Assembly (NCBI RefSeq): GCF_024868665.1
Contig: NC_079898.1
Location: 8,214,561 to 8,278,560 of the forward strand
Source: Triplophysa rosa
Lineage: Eukaryota > Chordata > Actinopteri > Cypriniformes > Nemacheilidae
Direction of reading: 5' to 3'
DNA length: 64,000 bases
Shown piece by piece: positions 1 to 10,836 of this stretch (its first letter is position 1; every line of letters starts with the position of its first letter). The notes beneath the pieces are model-generated. The model saw nothing but the letters and a program-made list of their open reading frames with translations, did not search any database and was not told the origin of the DNA. Position numbers and translations under genes: made by a program.

Positions 1-164
1 AGAGAAACCATCAGAGAAATTCTAATGGTTTCCATTAAAATACCACTATGAGCCATTAGCATTTTGCATTGAAACCATTACAAAATTGTAGTGTGTTTTG
101 GGCATTATTCCAAAAGGATTAACACTAGAACTCCCGGAAATCTTTCACTACGAGAATGGCCGAA

Positions 165-181
165 GCGGTCATTTTGACCGC
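165..181. promoter_or_regulatory. Perfect palindrome of estrogen-response-element form (left)
   Basis: GCGGTCATTTTGACCGC contains GGTCA-TTT-TGACC, which matches the consensus palindromic estrogen response element GGTCAnnnTGACC exactly and is extended by one GC pair on each side. It lies just inside the left end of the TTAA-type element. The match is visible in the sequence; receptor binding is inference. Confidence 0.45.
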
Positions 182-1214
182 TCATAATAGACTGTACTGA
201 ACGTCATTTTTTGCATGCAATATTTACATTCAAAGCTTCTATTGAGATTTTAGAATGAAGCTTTTAATGTCTGTTGTCGTAATAAGATTACTAAAAAAAC
301 GTCAAAATCCTCAACCACATCCCAAAGTGCTAAGCGAACTCTGATGGGCGTACATAATAGCCTACGATCGTTTAAAATAAAATAATTAATTTATGCTTTT
401 CATTTTTGTTTATAATTTTGCAAAAACTACGAGACCGCACCCGAAGGTGTGTGCCTCACTGTGTGTCTGGTGTTCTGTTTTAGGACACCGGCAGGCGGAA
501 GAGCAAAGTTCTTTCAAAAACAACATTTTCACTGCGGTGAAAGTCTAAATCGCAACAAATATGGATTGATGCAGAATATTTTGTTATATAAAAACATGTT
601 GTGAATTTTAGAAATGATAACATCTATCTTTTTTCAATATATTTTGACTTTTGGATTTTACAATGCTCAGGAGCTATTGGATCACACGAATCGCACCCAA
701 AACTGGAATAAAAATGTATGAATAAATGTATGTATGTGTTTTGTTAGGATAGTTAATAATAAACAGCAGGACACGAAATTGAAATTCTTACGAATTAAAA
801 AAAATGTATTATTTCATAGTCAACCACAAAACGTATTGGGTAGACTAATTACTTTATTGCTAATTACAGATTTTCCAAGTAGATAAAATGATGTAAAATA
901 AAAACAAATTTTAGAATATAATAAGTAATAAATATCAACAATGTAATTGCATAGTAAATACCTTCGTAGACATGTATGGACATATGACAAAATTAGCAAG
1001 ATCAAAAACAGTTACAAGGAATACTCACTAACCTGTGGGAAAACAAACTGATTTAGAAAGCTGCATTTCTTTTTTGCTGACATTTTGAGGGTAAGCTACG
1101 TTTTGGCTTAGCAATAACAAAAAAAAATGCCAGATAATAAGTTGCTAGGCAACAGTGGCGAAAATCTTCAATGGCAAGAAAGAGCGCTGAAATGATACAG
1201 TGTCTGTAATGCAT

Positions 1215-1231
1215 GCGGTCAATTTGACCGC
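1215..1231. promoter_or_regulatory. Perfect palindrome of estrogen-response-element form (right)
   Basis: GCGGTCAATTTGACCGC is a second perfect GGTCAnnnTGACC palindrome, with spacer ATT instead of TTT. A decayed third version (GGTCAAAATGACT) lies at about 1395-1407. The motif recurs at both ends of the same element, so it may simply be part of the transposase-binding terminal repeat. Confidence 0.4.
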
Positions 1232-1430
1232 CGTGGCAGTTCGAGGTAGAAATACTCAGAACTCTTTTGTGTTTTGTAATTTTAATAAAGCAACAATGTT
1301 AGAATAAAATATACATATATTTAAGAAAAGTCAGGGTACTGTAGTTATATGGGTTTTATTTCAACAAAGTTGTTACATTGCAAATTTTAAAAACGGTCAA
1401 AATGACTGCCTTGGTAGTTCTAGCTGCCAT

Positions 1431-2088
1431 ATAATAGCCTACCCCACCCATAGAATCCGTTACATACCAGTAAACACCATTATAGTTTCCATTAAAACCA
1501 GTACAATTCCCATTATAACCAAAACATTTTCTGTTTTGGGCAGAGCTCTATTGTTTTTGTCAGCAGGGAAAGTTTAAGTAGCTCTGTCTCTTTTGTCACT
1601 TTCACGCTTTTTACTGCGGCTGCTCTTTCTCATTTCTTCTCAAATGTGTTGCTGTATATGAGCGAGCGGTGCATCAAAACTACATTACTCCACGGTGCGC
1701 GTTTCATTGATTCACGTATCTAAAGGACAGTTCAGTATTGGTTCTGAGACATTCAAGAACCAATTAGATTTGTCCATGGGACATGTGATGCCGGCATGCA
1801 ACTATTGCAGGTAGTTTTCTCATCTAGATAGTCAATGCTTTGGCTTGGCTGTCTCGCCTCACAGGAACCGAAGAAAGCAGCAGTAGTTTAAGAGGTGCTG
1901 GTATGCAAAAATACTTGTCATTACTGTTGAAGACTTCAGCTCAGAATTGCTGCTACTACATAATGTACTGGGACATGATAAATGCATTTATGTACTGTAC
2001 AGAGCTGAAAGGTTGTGAAAAGCTGCCGAATGCTTGCTCAGTTCCCATGCACACTAATATCCCTGTACAAACCCATATAGCGTGCACA
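1431..2088. other. Non-coding stretch, no feature recognised
   Basis: The start (1440-1530) holds CCATTA/CCAGTA-type repeat remnants related to positions 1-118. The rest looks low-copy. I see no exon, RNA gene or clear transposon end. Confidence 0.5.
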
Positions 2089-2130
2089 ACACACACACAC
2101 ACACACACACACTCACACACACGCACACAC
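2089..2130. repeat. (CA)n microsatellite
   Basis: About 20 CA units interrupted by single CT and CG variants. Frames on both strands read through it as His-Thr or Val-Cys repeats and are not genes. Confidence 0.95.
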
Positions 2131-2405
2131 ATTCTTAAAAATTTCAACAAACTTTTATTTTCAGTTTTTAGTGGCCCAGTCTATAGCAGGTTTAAAGTTA
2201 GCAGTAGACTAATACAGTTCTTATTGCTGGTGCTGTGTCGTCCATGAGTCCTCCTCCATCCCCCCCTTCAAGCCCAATGTAAACACAGCCTTTTAGAACA
2301 TTTGTTTTTGTAAAATTAGACATCCAACCACATCCTTCATGATTTAATCTCAGACTCGACCCTGGGTGGCTGGACAAACAAACTCAGCGGGTTCATTAAA
2401 GACAG

Positions 2406-2407
<2 letters not shown>

Positions 2408-2455
<48 letters not shown>
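2408..2455. repeat. (CT)n microsatellite
   Basis: About 24 uninterrupted CT units; the overlapping Ser-Leu and Arg-Glu frames are artefacts of the repeat. Confidence 0.97.
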
Positions 2456-2457
<2 letters not shown>

Positions 2458-2525
2458 GCCTCTGTATGTGTTTCTAAACATACAGATCATTTGTAGGACC
2501 ATCTTACTAAATAGCCAAACATATA

Positions 2526-2753
2526 GGCCTGGTTTCACAGACAAGGCAGGCAAGTCCCAGACTTAAATGAATGTTGGAGCTGTCTCAACTGAAAATAACT
2601 TGCCCTAGCATATCGTAAAATACGTCAGTGCCATCGTTTTGTCTAAAGATGCACAAAGGTAATGTTTCTTTTTAAAGTATTTTTATAAAAGTGACTCAAA
2701 TATTCTAAGGCATAGACCTGGCTTAAGCTAAGCATTGTCTGTGAAACCGGGCC
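2526..2753. mobile_element. Foldback MITE with GGCC(T/C)GGTTTCACAGACAA ends
   Basis: The left end GGCCTGGTTTCACAGACAA and the complement of the right end, GGCCCGGTTTCACAGACAA, differ at one position. The element is 228 bp, has no coding capacity and is flanked by ATA on both sides. The 3-bp duplication and end type would suit a Harbinger-type MITE, but the superfamily is inferred. Confidence 0.7.
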
Positions 2754-2840
2754 ATAAAGTCCTAACAGATTAAGCTTGTCCTTGCTGTTATTTAATGTAA
2801 TCATACAGTATATGCCTGGTTATGTGTAAATATAGTAAAT

Positions 2841-3091
2841 GTGAAGAGTTTGGTTCCAAAAAGAGATAACTCTGCTTTTAATTTTTTTCAAAAATCATGT
2901 TTTTTATTATGTTATTGTGTTTTTATTGAGTTTTATTGTGTTAGTTAGCTGTATTTTTTTGTTTTAGTTCTTATGGCTTAAATCAAAACAAACCCACTGC
3001 AGTTTGATTGATATTAATTGGAATGCACAATAAAAAAACATGATTTTTGAAAAAAAAAAAAAAAATGAGTTTTTGGAACCGAACACTTCAT
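2841..3091. mobile_element. Foldback MITE, GAAGAGTTTGGTTCCAAAA family, copy 1
   Basis: The left end reads GAAGAGTTTGGTTCCAAAAA and the right end is its imperfect complement (TTTTTGGAACCGAACACTTC). The AT-rich interior contains TTGATTGATATTAATTGGAATG. A second, cleaner copy is at 57870-58113 and an interior fragment lies near 52297-52335. Non-autonomous; superfamily unknown. Confidence 0.75.
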
Positions 3092-3457
3092 ATATTCTCT
3101 GTCCTGGCCTTCCCCAGATGGTCACTTCTGACCATCCAATACATTTGCATTAGACACACACAAACTATATAAGTGTAAAGGTGCTGTTTACACAGGTACT
3201 GTACATTGTGACTCACTCACACCATGTGTCCACTCCAAACCCGGCTTATAATATCACTTTTAAAAGAGGACATTAAAAAGGAGAAGGCCTTATTTTCCAA
3301 TTCAGAATATCCATTACCACTGTGTACTACAGAGTCTGCAACAGTAAAATATTCACTGTGCATGCTGACAAATCCATGGCAAATTTGTCATTAAGTTATA
3401 TGATTAACATTTTGTTGATTGTAATTCCAGTTATCCAAATATAATATATGATTTCTT
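3092..3457. other. Low-copy non-coding stretch
   Basis: No transposon ends, exons or RNA genes recognised. Confidence 0.4.
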
Positions 3458-3640
3458 GAAGGCATAGTTCACCCAAAAATAAAAATTCTGTCAGTTGTGC
3501 ACCCTCATGTTGTTCAAAACCTGTATACGACTCTTTCTTCAGTGGAACATAAAATAAGATATTTTGAGAAATGTCTCAGTGTTTTTTTGTGCATACATTG
3601 GAAGTCAATGGGGCCCAGCTGTTTGGTTTGTTTGGTTGCG
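3458..3640. mobile_element. Angel-like foldback MITE fragment (GTTCACCC family)
   Basis: Shows the widespread cyprinid motif GGCATAGTTCACCCAAAAAT, followed by CACCCTCATGTTGTTCAAAACC, GGAACATAAAATAAGATATT and GAAGTCAATGGGGCCC in the usual order. Only one arm is clear. The name Angel is from memory of zebrafish MITE families and is tentative. Confidence 0.7.
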
Positions 3641-4499
3641 AACAGTCTAAACTGCAAAGACAGTTTTACTTTTTTTCTGACTGTGTAAAGCTAACCAAAC
3701 AGAGTGTTAGCACTTGCTAGTTGCAATGGATGTATTTATGATGCAGAGGTAAAGACCTCTGGATGGCACATGTTTTGAAATTACCAGAACTTCGGTCTTC
3801 TGTCTCTGATGTGAGAGAAACAGCAAGACTTTCTATGAATGCTTGGTTTAGTCTGTTGGAAAAGATAGGTTAGTTTTGGCACAGTGTATCAGTCAGCTTG
3901 TCCTGCTTGCTGTGTGAAGCTAAGACCTATTGACCTGTGGTGAAACTGCTTGTGTGTGTGTGAACAGGAAGACAGTCACGGCCTGGTACGTGGTGAATCT
4001 TGTTTTGACAGTGATTTCCTTGGCAGAGCGATGGCGCTGGTTTGGGTGAGCTGGCATCACTTGTGCTACCATTTGGGAACGAGAAGCAACTGAGAAGAGA
4101 AGAAGTGGTAAAATGGGGGTGAGGTTTGATTATTTGTTTCTTAGCTTTCGTGTGCTTTTTGCAACTCTCTTGTTTCTGGGAGTCAAAGCTGGTGACTTGA
4201 AAAAGTGCAGTGGCTGACTGTGTTTATGTTTGTTTTGTAGAAATTGATTTTTTTTTAAATACTGAATGATTTCCAGTTGGATTTTTCAAATGGTTCTACA
4301 ACATCTGCATTGTTCTGAATATGGATGAAAGAAAGTAAAAAATAAAAAAGTTCTGGACTTCCACTGAATCTACAGGACTGCTGAAAAAGAAATCATGCCT
4401 TAGCTGATTTGTGAATATGTCAATTAAATTTAATGCAGGGAAATACAAAAAAAAAAAACACAAATGCAAAAGAAAACAAATCAACAGCACTTTCAACAT
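3641..4499. other. Low-copy non-coding stretch
   Basis: Mixed sequence with short T runs. No exon, RNA gene or repeat family recognised. Confidence 0.4.
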
Positions 4500-4708
4500 A
4501 AAGTGATAGTTCACCCAAAAATGAAATTTCTGTCATCATTTACTCGCCCTCAAACCTGTGTAACTTTTTTCTTCCGCAGAACACAAAAGAAGATATTTTG
4601 AAGAAAGTTGGTAACCGAACAGTGCCGACACCTATTCACTTCTATTGTATGGACACAAAACCAATGCACGTGAATTAACAACATTCTTCAAAATATCTTC
4701 TTTCGGTT
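4500..4708. mobile_element. Angel-like foldback MITE
   Basis: Contains GTGATAGTTCACCCAAAAAT, then CTGTCATCATTTACTCGCCC, AGAACACAAAAGAAGATATT and, near the end, the complementary CTTCAAAATATCTTCTTT, so the interior can fold back. Same family as 3458-3640, 55880-56282 and others in this window. Confidence 0.75.
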
Positions 4709-6450
4709 AAAATGCCTTTTTTAAAATCAATATGGATAATTTCTCCAAAGCAAAAAAAAGCTCAAGCACTTTTTTCTTATTATGCCTACACACGTTTCTA
4801 ACAAAAAACAGAGAGCAGTAATTGGCAGAAAGTTACAGCATCTGCCAACTCAGCAGCTTTTATAATACCGTATATGAACAAAAAAGTCATTCAAGATCTT
4901 CAGGTTGTTGACTGATGAAGTTCTGGCACTACACAATGAGAAGATGCAGGCTCTATACGCGACGTGTTCCAAACTGAAGAAAATGAATTGGCAGATCATG
5001 TTGTTTCACAACAAAACAAATTCCTCATAGCATGACATTGCAATTTTCATCATGTTGAACACGCCACATACAAACAACACTAAATTGTTGCAGCATTGAC
5101 ATAAATACAAGCCAGGACAGATGCACTTACATGGGAATGAGAGTTTCTCATGAAAGTGATTTTGTTCTGGGTCCAACATTTGTAATGCTCATGACCTCGA
5201 ATGCTGGAGACGTACAGAAGAGACGATAAAGTTCTTTTAAGCATGAAATGGGAGGATGGTCTCAGCGCCAGCAGCGCGGCTCTATCTGCACCTCCTAACC
5301 ATGTTCTGACCCCCCTCATGTGACCCGGACACAGTGCTGAGCACTGCCTGGCTCGGCCCTCCAAACAACAGCTTCAATGGTTTGCAGATGTTGATCAGCT
5401 AATAAATATCTCGTGGGGTGGAGGCGCATTGAAGATCAGAGCTAAAGCGGCTGTTTTGTTTCTTGCACTGCTCTTAGTATATTGTATTGAATGGTATACT
5501 GTGTGAAGCTTCATGGTGTTTTTCATCTTTTTAACTATACTCTTCTTTTGTTCTGTCTGTGAAGGAGAACATAATATAACTGCTTTGACCTTTTCCCTTT
5601 TCGAGGAAGACAAGGATATGTAAAACCTCACAGGGACCTTAAACCTGGATGTAGCGTGATTGCATCTTCGTGGTTGAGACTAATAAAACAAATTTGTCTG
5701 TTTCCATTGGGGTCCCTGGCTAAAAGACCGTCTTACTTGAGCATGATTCACACAAGTGTTTTATATCAGCTGTATCTGATGAAAGACATCTAGACCTGCT
5801 GTGCACTGTAATTTTATTAACAGATGCTCACTATAAGCTCGATTTCACCTAAGCTTGTGCAGGTCGATATCATGATATATTAACTTGTCTCTTTCAACCT
5901 CCCAAAAGGACAAAACATTTAAAAGTAGTGTTAAAGTACCATGACACCGTATATCTGTTCTACGTAAGAAAAAAAGATGAACTTAAGAGTTAGTAAATGA
6001 TGACAGAACTTTTTATTTTAAGGTGTAGTGTCTCTTTAAGAGCTAACTTTATGCTAGGTGGGCAAAACGCCTGGGCTTCCTCACAACGCAGCCGCTATCT
6101 TTTGTAAGGACACACACACATACACTCGTTGCTTATGAAAGCTTATGTAAAGCTTGTCTGAGGAGAGAAAAGCCTTGATGACATTAAACGTCAGCGGTGG
6201 GGAACATTCAGAGTAAACAAGAGCTGTGAGAGATCACCCTCACACTGCACGTACCTACAGAGAGCTGGCCAACCACACACACGCTGCACTCACACACACA
6301 CTCTGGATCAAGTATTGTTTATTAAAGATCAGAGGTCACAGAGAGCAAGACTGAACGAGAGAAAGAGAGCGATTACTAAAGAGAATCTAACAGGGCTTAG
6401 AAAATGTAAATGGTGAATTAGTTACATTGTTAACTGGTCAGCTTACAAAT
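4709..6450. other. Low-copy non-coding stretch
   Basis: About 1.7 kb with no supported gene or transposon end. GC is locally higher at 5230-5370, where a 94-codon minus-strand frame (5080-5364) exists, but it shows no domain and no splice context that I can defend. Confidence 0.45.
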
Positions 6451-6689
6451 AGACCACTTCAGAAAACGTAAACAATTCAGTTCAATTTTATTTATATAGC
6501 GCTCTTCACAATGTGTATTGTTTCAAAGCAGCTTTACAGGAGAAAATAAGAAAAACTGAAAAAGACAAAAAAGGTAAAACACAGCACAGTGCATGGTGTT
6601 TATAGAACAAGCAAGATTATTCTAGTAAATAATATCTAATAAATGCAGTCTCCCGGTGGTTTATTTAGCATATTTTGCATTAAGTGAAT

Positions 6690-8299
6690 GCTTGGCTGAA
6701 GAGATGTGTCTTTAATCTAGATTTAAATCGGTAGAGTGTGTCTGACCCTCGAATAGTATCGGGAAGGCTATTCCAGAGTTTAGGTGCTACATATGAGGAA
6801 GCTCCGCCCCCTTTGGTGGATTTAGTTATTCTAGGTGTTATCAAAAGTCTGGAGTTTTGAGATCTTAGAGAGCGTGATGGGCTGTAGTGTGGTAGAAGCT
6901 CTGTTATGTAGGTAGGGGCTAAACCGTTTAAGGCTTTATAAGTAATTAAAAGAACTTTAAAGTCAATACGATATTTAATGGCAGGGGCGTAGCAAGCTTT
7001 TCAAAAGTGCGGGGGATGGATGTGGTTTGTTTGTTAACAATAAAAACGATGAATACAATGACAGAAGGGTACAAAAGATATAACATACAAGATATAAAAA
7101 GCTTCCCAATGATGGGAGTGATACTAGAAAAGTATAAAAACACACTCGGTGGTAAGCTTGATAGTGACATGGGTCTGACAGGACTGTGACTGCTAAATTT
7201 TGCTCACTTGCGCCTTGAAAGGGGGAGATACAGTATACTGTATATGAAAAAAAAAACGCCCACACAAAGCTTTTTCTCTGGTGGTATAAATAATGTACCA
7301 ATTTATTGTTTTTAAACATTAAAATAATATACACTTTTCTTTCATAGTTCTTCAACAGGTATGCAAACAATGACATCATTTCTCACTTTTTTCTCCTCAA
7401 CAGGTACAATCAAACACAACATGTAAGTATCCACAAAAGTATTCAGCTAATCAACAAACAATGCTCAAAATATCAAAATCAATTGCACTGGCAATAAACC
7501 CATAAATACACAGCTTAACAATGACAATTTATCCCTCCTCCTCGTCAATTCCCTGCCTTCTTCATCACAGTTACTTTATACATTGCATGCCACATACATA
7601 ACCAAATTTAGCTATAGCTGTTGAACAATATCCCAATTAGCAATTAGCATTAGTCTAAAAAACGAAATATAATACAGAAAACACTCGACATGTCAACAAA
7701 ACATAAACAGAACATCTTCCCAAACACATATCAAGCTTATTTAAAAACCTCGAAAGCATAAACACTCATTCAAAGTACCTGGAAAAGGGAGATGTAAATA
7801 ACCATAACCATAAGTTCCCGCCTCTTCAGCACGAGCTGACCGATAAATCTAACACACCAAGAGAGGCGGGACTTAAGGCAGAACAGCCAATCATCAGCCG
7901 GTCACACTCAAAGCCGGTGTCATGTTTGAGAGGGAGGGGAGAGGAGGCAGCCGCAGCGAGCGCAGACACAGAGCGGCCAGAGAAACGGAGGAGCGACTGC
8001 TGTAAGGCGTTTGTGAAAAACTGCAGAAAAAAGTGCGGGTGTTGAACCCTCTCACCGGGAAAAGTCTGGGTGTTAAAACACGTGTGCGACGCCCCTGCTT
8101 AATGGGTAACCAGTGAAGGGTTGATAACATTGGGGTTATGTGATGGTATTTTCTGGACCTGGTTAGAACTCTGGCAGCTGCATTCTGAACTAACTGTAGT
8201 TTGTTTATTGATGATGCAGGACAACCACCAAGTAGTGCATTACATGCTTGAGGTCACAAATGCATGAATAAGCTTCTCTGCGTCAGCAACACATAAAAT
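6690..8299 (-). pseudogene. LINE ORF2 C-terminal region, split by a hAT insertion
   Basis: The minus strand of 8106-8299 encodes an ADAEKLIHAFVTS-like segment and, after a frameshift, a TLHWLP-like segment. Across the hAT insertion (6982-8097) the reading resumes at 6690-6973 with the conserved C-terminal block of L2-type ORF2 (segments resembling LITYKALNGLAP and PKLWNSLPDTIR). The region follows the RT in the usual order. It is disrupted by the insertion and by small indels and so is non-functional. Confidence 0.75.
6982..8097. mobile_element. Non-autonomous hAT element in the LINE
   Basis: Ends CAGGGGCGTAGCA and, by complement, CAGGGGCGTCGCA form a near-perfect inverted repeat. The flanks TTTAATGG (6974-6981) and CTTAATGG (8098-8105) are an 8-bp target duplication with one mismatch, diagnostic for hAT. 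Length is 1,116 bp. Frames at 6975-7379 and 7894-8130 show no transposase signature. Confidence 0.88.
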
Positions 8300-8662
8300 T
8301 AGGGCTGTCAAACGATTAATCGTGATTAATAGCATCCAGAATAAAAGTTTGTGTATACATAATATTTGTCTGTGCACTGTGCATATTATTTTTTTATTTA
8401 TAAACACATACACATACACATACATGTATACATATTTAGGAAATATTTATATGTATTTATTTATATTTACCAATAATTTAAATTATATATGTTTATAAAT
8501 TTGTCTATTTTATATTTTTCTTAAGTATATGATAAGTGCATGTATGTGTGTGTGTTATTATACAAAATTAATATGTACATTGCACAGAGATACAGTATAT
8601 TATGTAAACACAAACTTTTATTCTGGATGCGATTAATCGCGATTATTCGTTTGACAGCCCTA
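8300..8662. mobile_element. hAT MITE, TAGGGCTGTCAAACGATTAA family, copy 1
   Basis: The left end TAGGGCTGTCAAACGATTAA and the complement of the right end TAGGGCTGTCAAACGAATAA nearly match. It is flanked by a perfect 8-bp duplication CATAAAAT (8292-8299 and 8663-8670). Length 363 bp, AT-rich and non-coding. It interrupts the LINE coding sequence. Confidence 0.92.
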
Positions 8663-8670
8663 CATAAAAT

Positions 8671-9610
8671 ATTTTGTAATTTGGCAACATTTCTAAGGTG
8701 GAAGAAGGCTGTTTTTGTGACATTTGAGATGTGATTTTTAAATGACAGGTTGCTGTCTAATATAACGCCAAGGTCTTTAACTGTATTTGTTGGAGTAACA
8801 GTGCAGCCTTCAATTTGCAGGTCATAATCCGAAATAGTCTGCTCACGTGTCTTTGGTCCGATAAGTAATATTTCTGTTTTATTAGAATTTTAAAGAAGGA
8901 AATTACTAGTCATCCAATGTTTTATATCTTTGATGCACTCTGCCAATTTGGATAGCTGGAAGGTATCATCTGGTCTTGATGAGATATATATCTGAGTATC
9001 ATCTGCATAACAGTGGAAGCTAATTACATGTTTTCTAATAATGTTTCCAAGGGGCAGCATGTATATGGAGAATAGCAAGGGTCCTAAAACCGATCCCTGA
9101 GGTAATCCATAATTTACTTGCGTTAGATTTGATGATTCCCCATTTAAATGGACAAATTGATGTCTGTCTAATAAGTAAGATCCGAACCATTGTAGTGCCT
9201 ATCCCTGAATACCGGTATAATTGTGTAAGCGATCTAGAAGTATTTTATGGTCTACAGTATCGAACGCAGCACTAAGGTCAAGCAGGACTAGGAGTGAGAT
9301 GTTACCTTTATCTGATGCTATAAGCAGGTCGTTTGTAATTTTAACGAGCGCAGTTTCAGTACTATGATTCGGTCTAAAGCCTGACTGGAATTTTTCGTGT
9401 ATGTCATTATTTTGTAAGAAAGAGCACAACTGAGTGGACACTACTTTTCTAGTATTTTAGACAGATAAGGGAGATTTGAAATCGGTCTATAGTTTCCTAG
9501 TTCATTGGGGTCTAAGTTTGGTTTCTTGATAAGAGGCTTAATGATGGCCATCTTAAAAAGTCCTGGGACATGGCCTAGATTAATTGACGAGTTGATAGTG
9601 TTATAAACAA
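8671..9610 (-). pseudogene. LINE ORF2 reverse transcriptase domain (broken)
   Basis: Two minus-strand frames carry the RT. Frame 9199-9441 shows FQSGFRPNHSTETALVKI and VLLDLSAAFDTVDHKILLD, the fingers and first catalytic Asp region. Frame 8890-9078 shows LLFSIYMLPLG and CYADDTQIYISS, the YADD catalytic pair. The stretch between them (9079-9198) still encodes the YGLPQGSVLGP motif, but an in-frame stop separates the pieces. The motif set is that of the CR1/L2 group of non-LTR elements. The 5' endonuclease part is absent. Reading continues past 8890 into the thumb region up to the hAT insertion at 8662. Confidence 0.85.
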
Positions 9611-9956
9611 TGCTGGTCCAGAAGAACTTCCTGTTTCAGTTTTTTAACCCTATACCAACATTTGAACAAAATACAAGCCACACAGCATTTATTAATGAAT
9701 CAAAATGTTAAACAAATACCTTTCAGATTTAAATATAAGAATAAATAAATAAAACCTGAAGTGATTCTGGACCAGTGTTTACATCTATATTTTAGCTGTA
9801 TAAATGTATATAATAATAATAACCATTTATTAATCATCTATTATAAGAAAGTTTCAATGTTTCTTTATGCTTTTTTATTGAACTTTAACTCACATTAAGC
9901 GATAGAGTAACACTTATTATAGAATTATATTGCTAATATGTACGCTCCAAAAAAAA

Positions 9957-10150
9957 ATGCTGGGTTATTTCAACTTGCGTCAAAAAAGGATAAATCGAAC
10001 CCTTGGGTTATAAATGAACCTACGTATTCTGGGTTGTTTCAATCCAAAATCCTGGGTTGTTTTAACCCATCGTTGGATCAAATATAACCCTTTTCTACAT
10101 TAATTTATCCCAATAGCTGGTTATGTCCCTTTATGACTCAACGCTGGTTG
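9957..10150. repeat. TGGGTT/AACCCA-rich repeat
   Basis: Several copies of GCTGGGTTATTT, CTGGGTTGTTT and TTTAACCCA lie within 200 bp, forming short direct and inverted repeats. This resembles a common cyprinid interspersed repeat. Exact ends not resolved. Confidence 0.55.
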
Positions 10151-10365
10151 AAGATTACCTAGCCTTTTTTAATTGTAAAGTTTTGACTCAGAAACTGAAT
10201 GGATTGTAAAATAGCCAATATATTCACACTTATGACTGCAAATTATTAAAATTTTAGGTAGCAAATCTACAAAGTCATTCACAGTTATGCAAAATAACAA
10301 TATAATTTAGTTAAATAATTGTTTATAGATTGATCATTAATCATAATAATACTACTAGATATCTA

Positions 10366-10836
10366 CACTACCGGTCAAAAGTTTTTGGACACTTGAATGA
10401 AATGTTTCTCATTGTCTTAAAAAGGTTTTCATCTGAAGGTGTATGCTTAAATGTCTGAAATTAACTTTTGTGCAAATATAAACTTTTTTCATAATAATAT
10501 AATATAATAATATATAATAATAATTCTAATAAAATTTTATTGAATAAAAACTGACTTTGAAATGGATGACTTTGACTAAGTAATGAAATAAGAGCAGTCA
10601 GTAAAACCCAAACTGCTTGAGAAAATGGCAAAGAACATTTCAACCAATTTTAGGCAAAATGTGACTACATTGAAGATGATAAATTATTTTTGTTTTGTTT
10701 TGTTTTAATGGAAACATATTCCTCATAGTTCCCTTTGTGTTATTCTACAGTTTTGATGAGCTTACTATTTTTCTAAAATGTAAAAAAAATGTGAATAAGT
10801 CACGAGTAAGTGTCCAAAAACTTTTAACCAGTAGTG
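10366..10836. mobile_element. Tc1/mariner-like MITE
   Basis: The left end CACTACCGGTCAAAAGTTTT and the complement of the right end CACTACTGGTTAAAAGTTTT are inverted repeats; both continue with TGGACAC. A TA dinucleotide flanks both ends (10364-10365 and 10837-10838), as expected for Tc1/mariner. Length 471 bp; no transposase. The 60-codon minus-strand frame at 10461-10643 is not recognisable. Confidence 0.9.

Larger units (their letters stand above)
119..1430. mobile_element. Possible TTAA-type non-autonomous DNA transposon
   Basis: A TTAA (119-122) is followed by CACTAGAACT and then GCGGTCATTTTGACCGC. Read on the minus strand, the right side (1391-1428) gives GCTAGAACTACC followed by GCAGTCATTTTGACCG, so the two ends form an imperfect inverted repeat. 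A further related end lies at 1213-1245. TTAA at the left suggests a piggyBac-like mechanism, but no TTAA is seen at the right end, so the right boundary is uncertain. The interior is AT-rich and shows no transposase; a 61-codon minus-strand frame at 820-1005 has no recognisable feature. Sequence on both outer sides shares motifs such as TTCCATTAAAA and TTTTGGGCA, which suggests insertion into an older repeat. Confidence 0.45.
6476..9610 (-). mobile_element. L2/CR1-type LINE, 5'-truncated, broken
   Basis: The 3' end (6476-6545) is the complement of the typical fish L2-type tail GCTGCTTTGAAACAAT...GAGCGCTATATAAATAAAA. Going up in coordinate on the minus strand come the C-terminal coding part, then the reverse transcriptase, ending 5' at about 9610 inside the RT domain. 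Short TAAACAA-type duplications flank the insertion (near 6468-6476 and 9603-9610). The LINE is interrupted by two hAT elements (6982-8097 and 8300-8662). Frameshifts and stops make it a relic. Confidence 0.85.
6451..9795. mobile_element. AGACCACTT-family MITE copy 1, split by an L2-type LINE
   Basis: The left part (6451-6475, ATAGACCACTTCAGAAAACG) continues at 9611 with TGCTGGTCCAGAAGAACTTC and ends near 9795 after GATTCTGGACCAGTGTTTAC. The same order is found uninterrupted at 49010-49060 in copy 2 (AGACCACTTGGGAAACG followed by CGCTGGTCCAGATGAACTTC), which shows that the LINE inserted between the two halves. The ends are inverted repeats of each other (AGACCACTT and CTGG(T/G)CCAG blocks). 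Confidence 0.7.

Noticed and set aside
1840..2247. 135-codon frame as a gene
   Set aside because: Reads through a CA microsatellite and has no domain or splice context.
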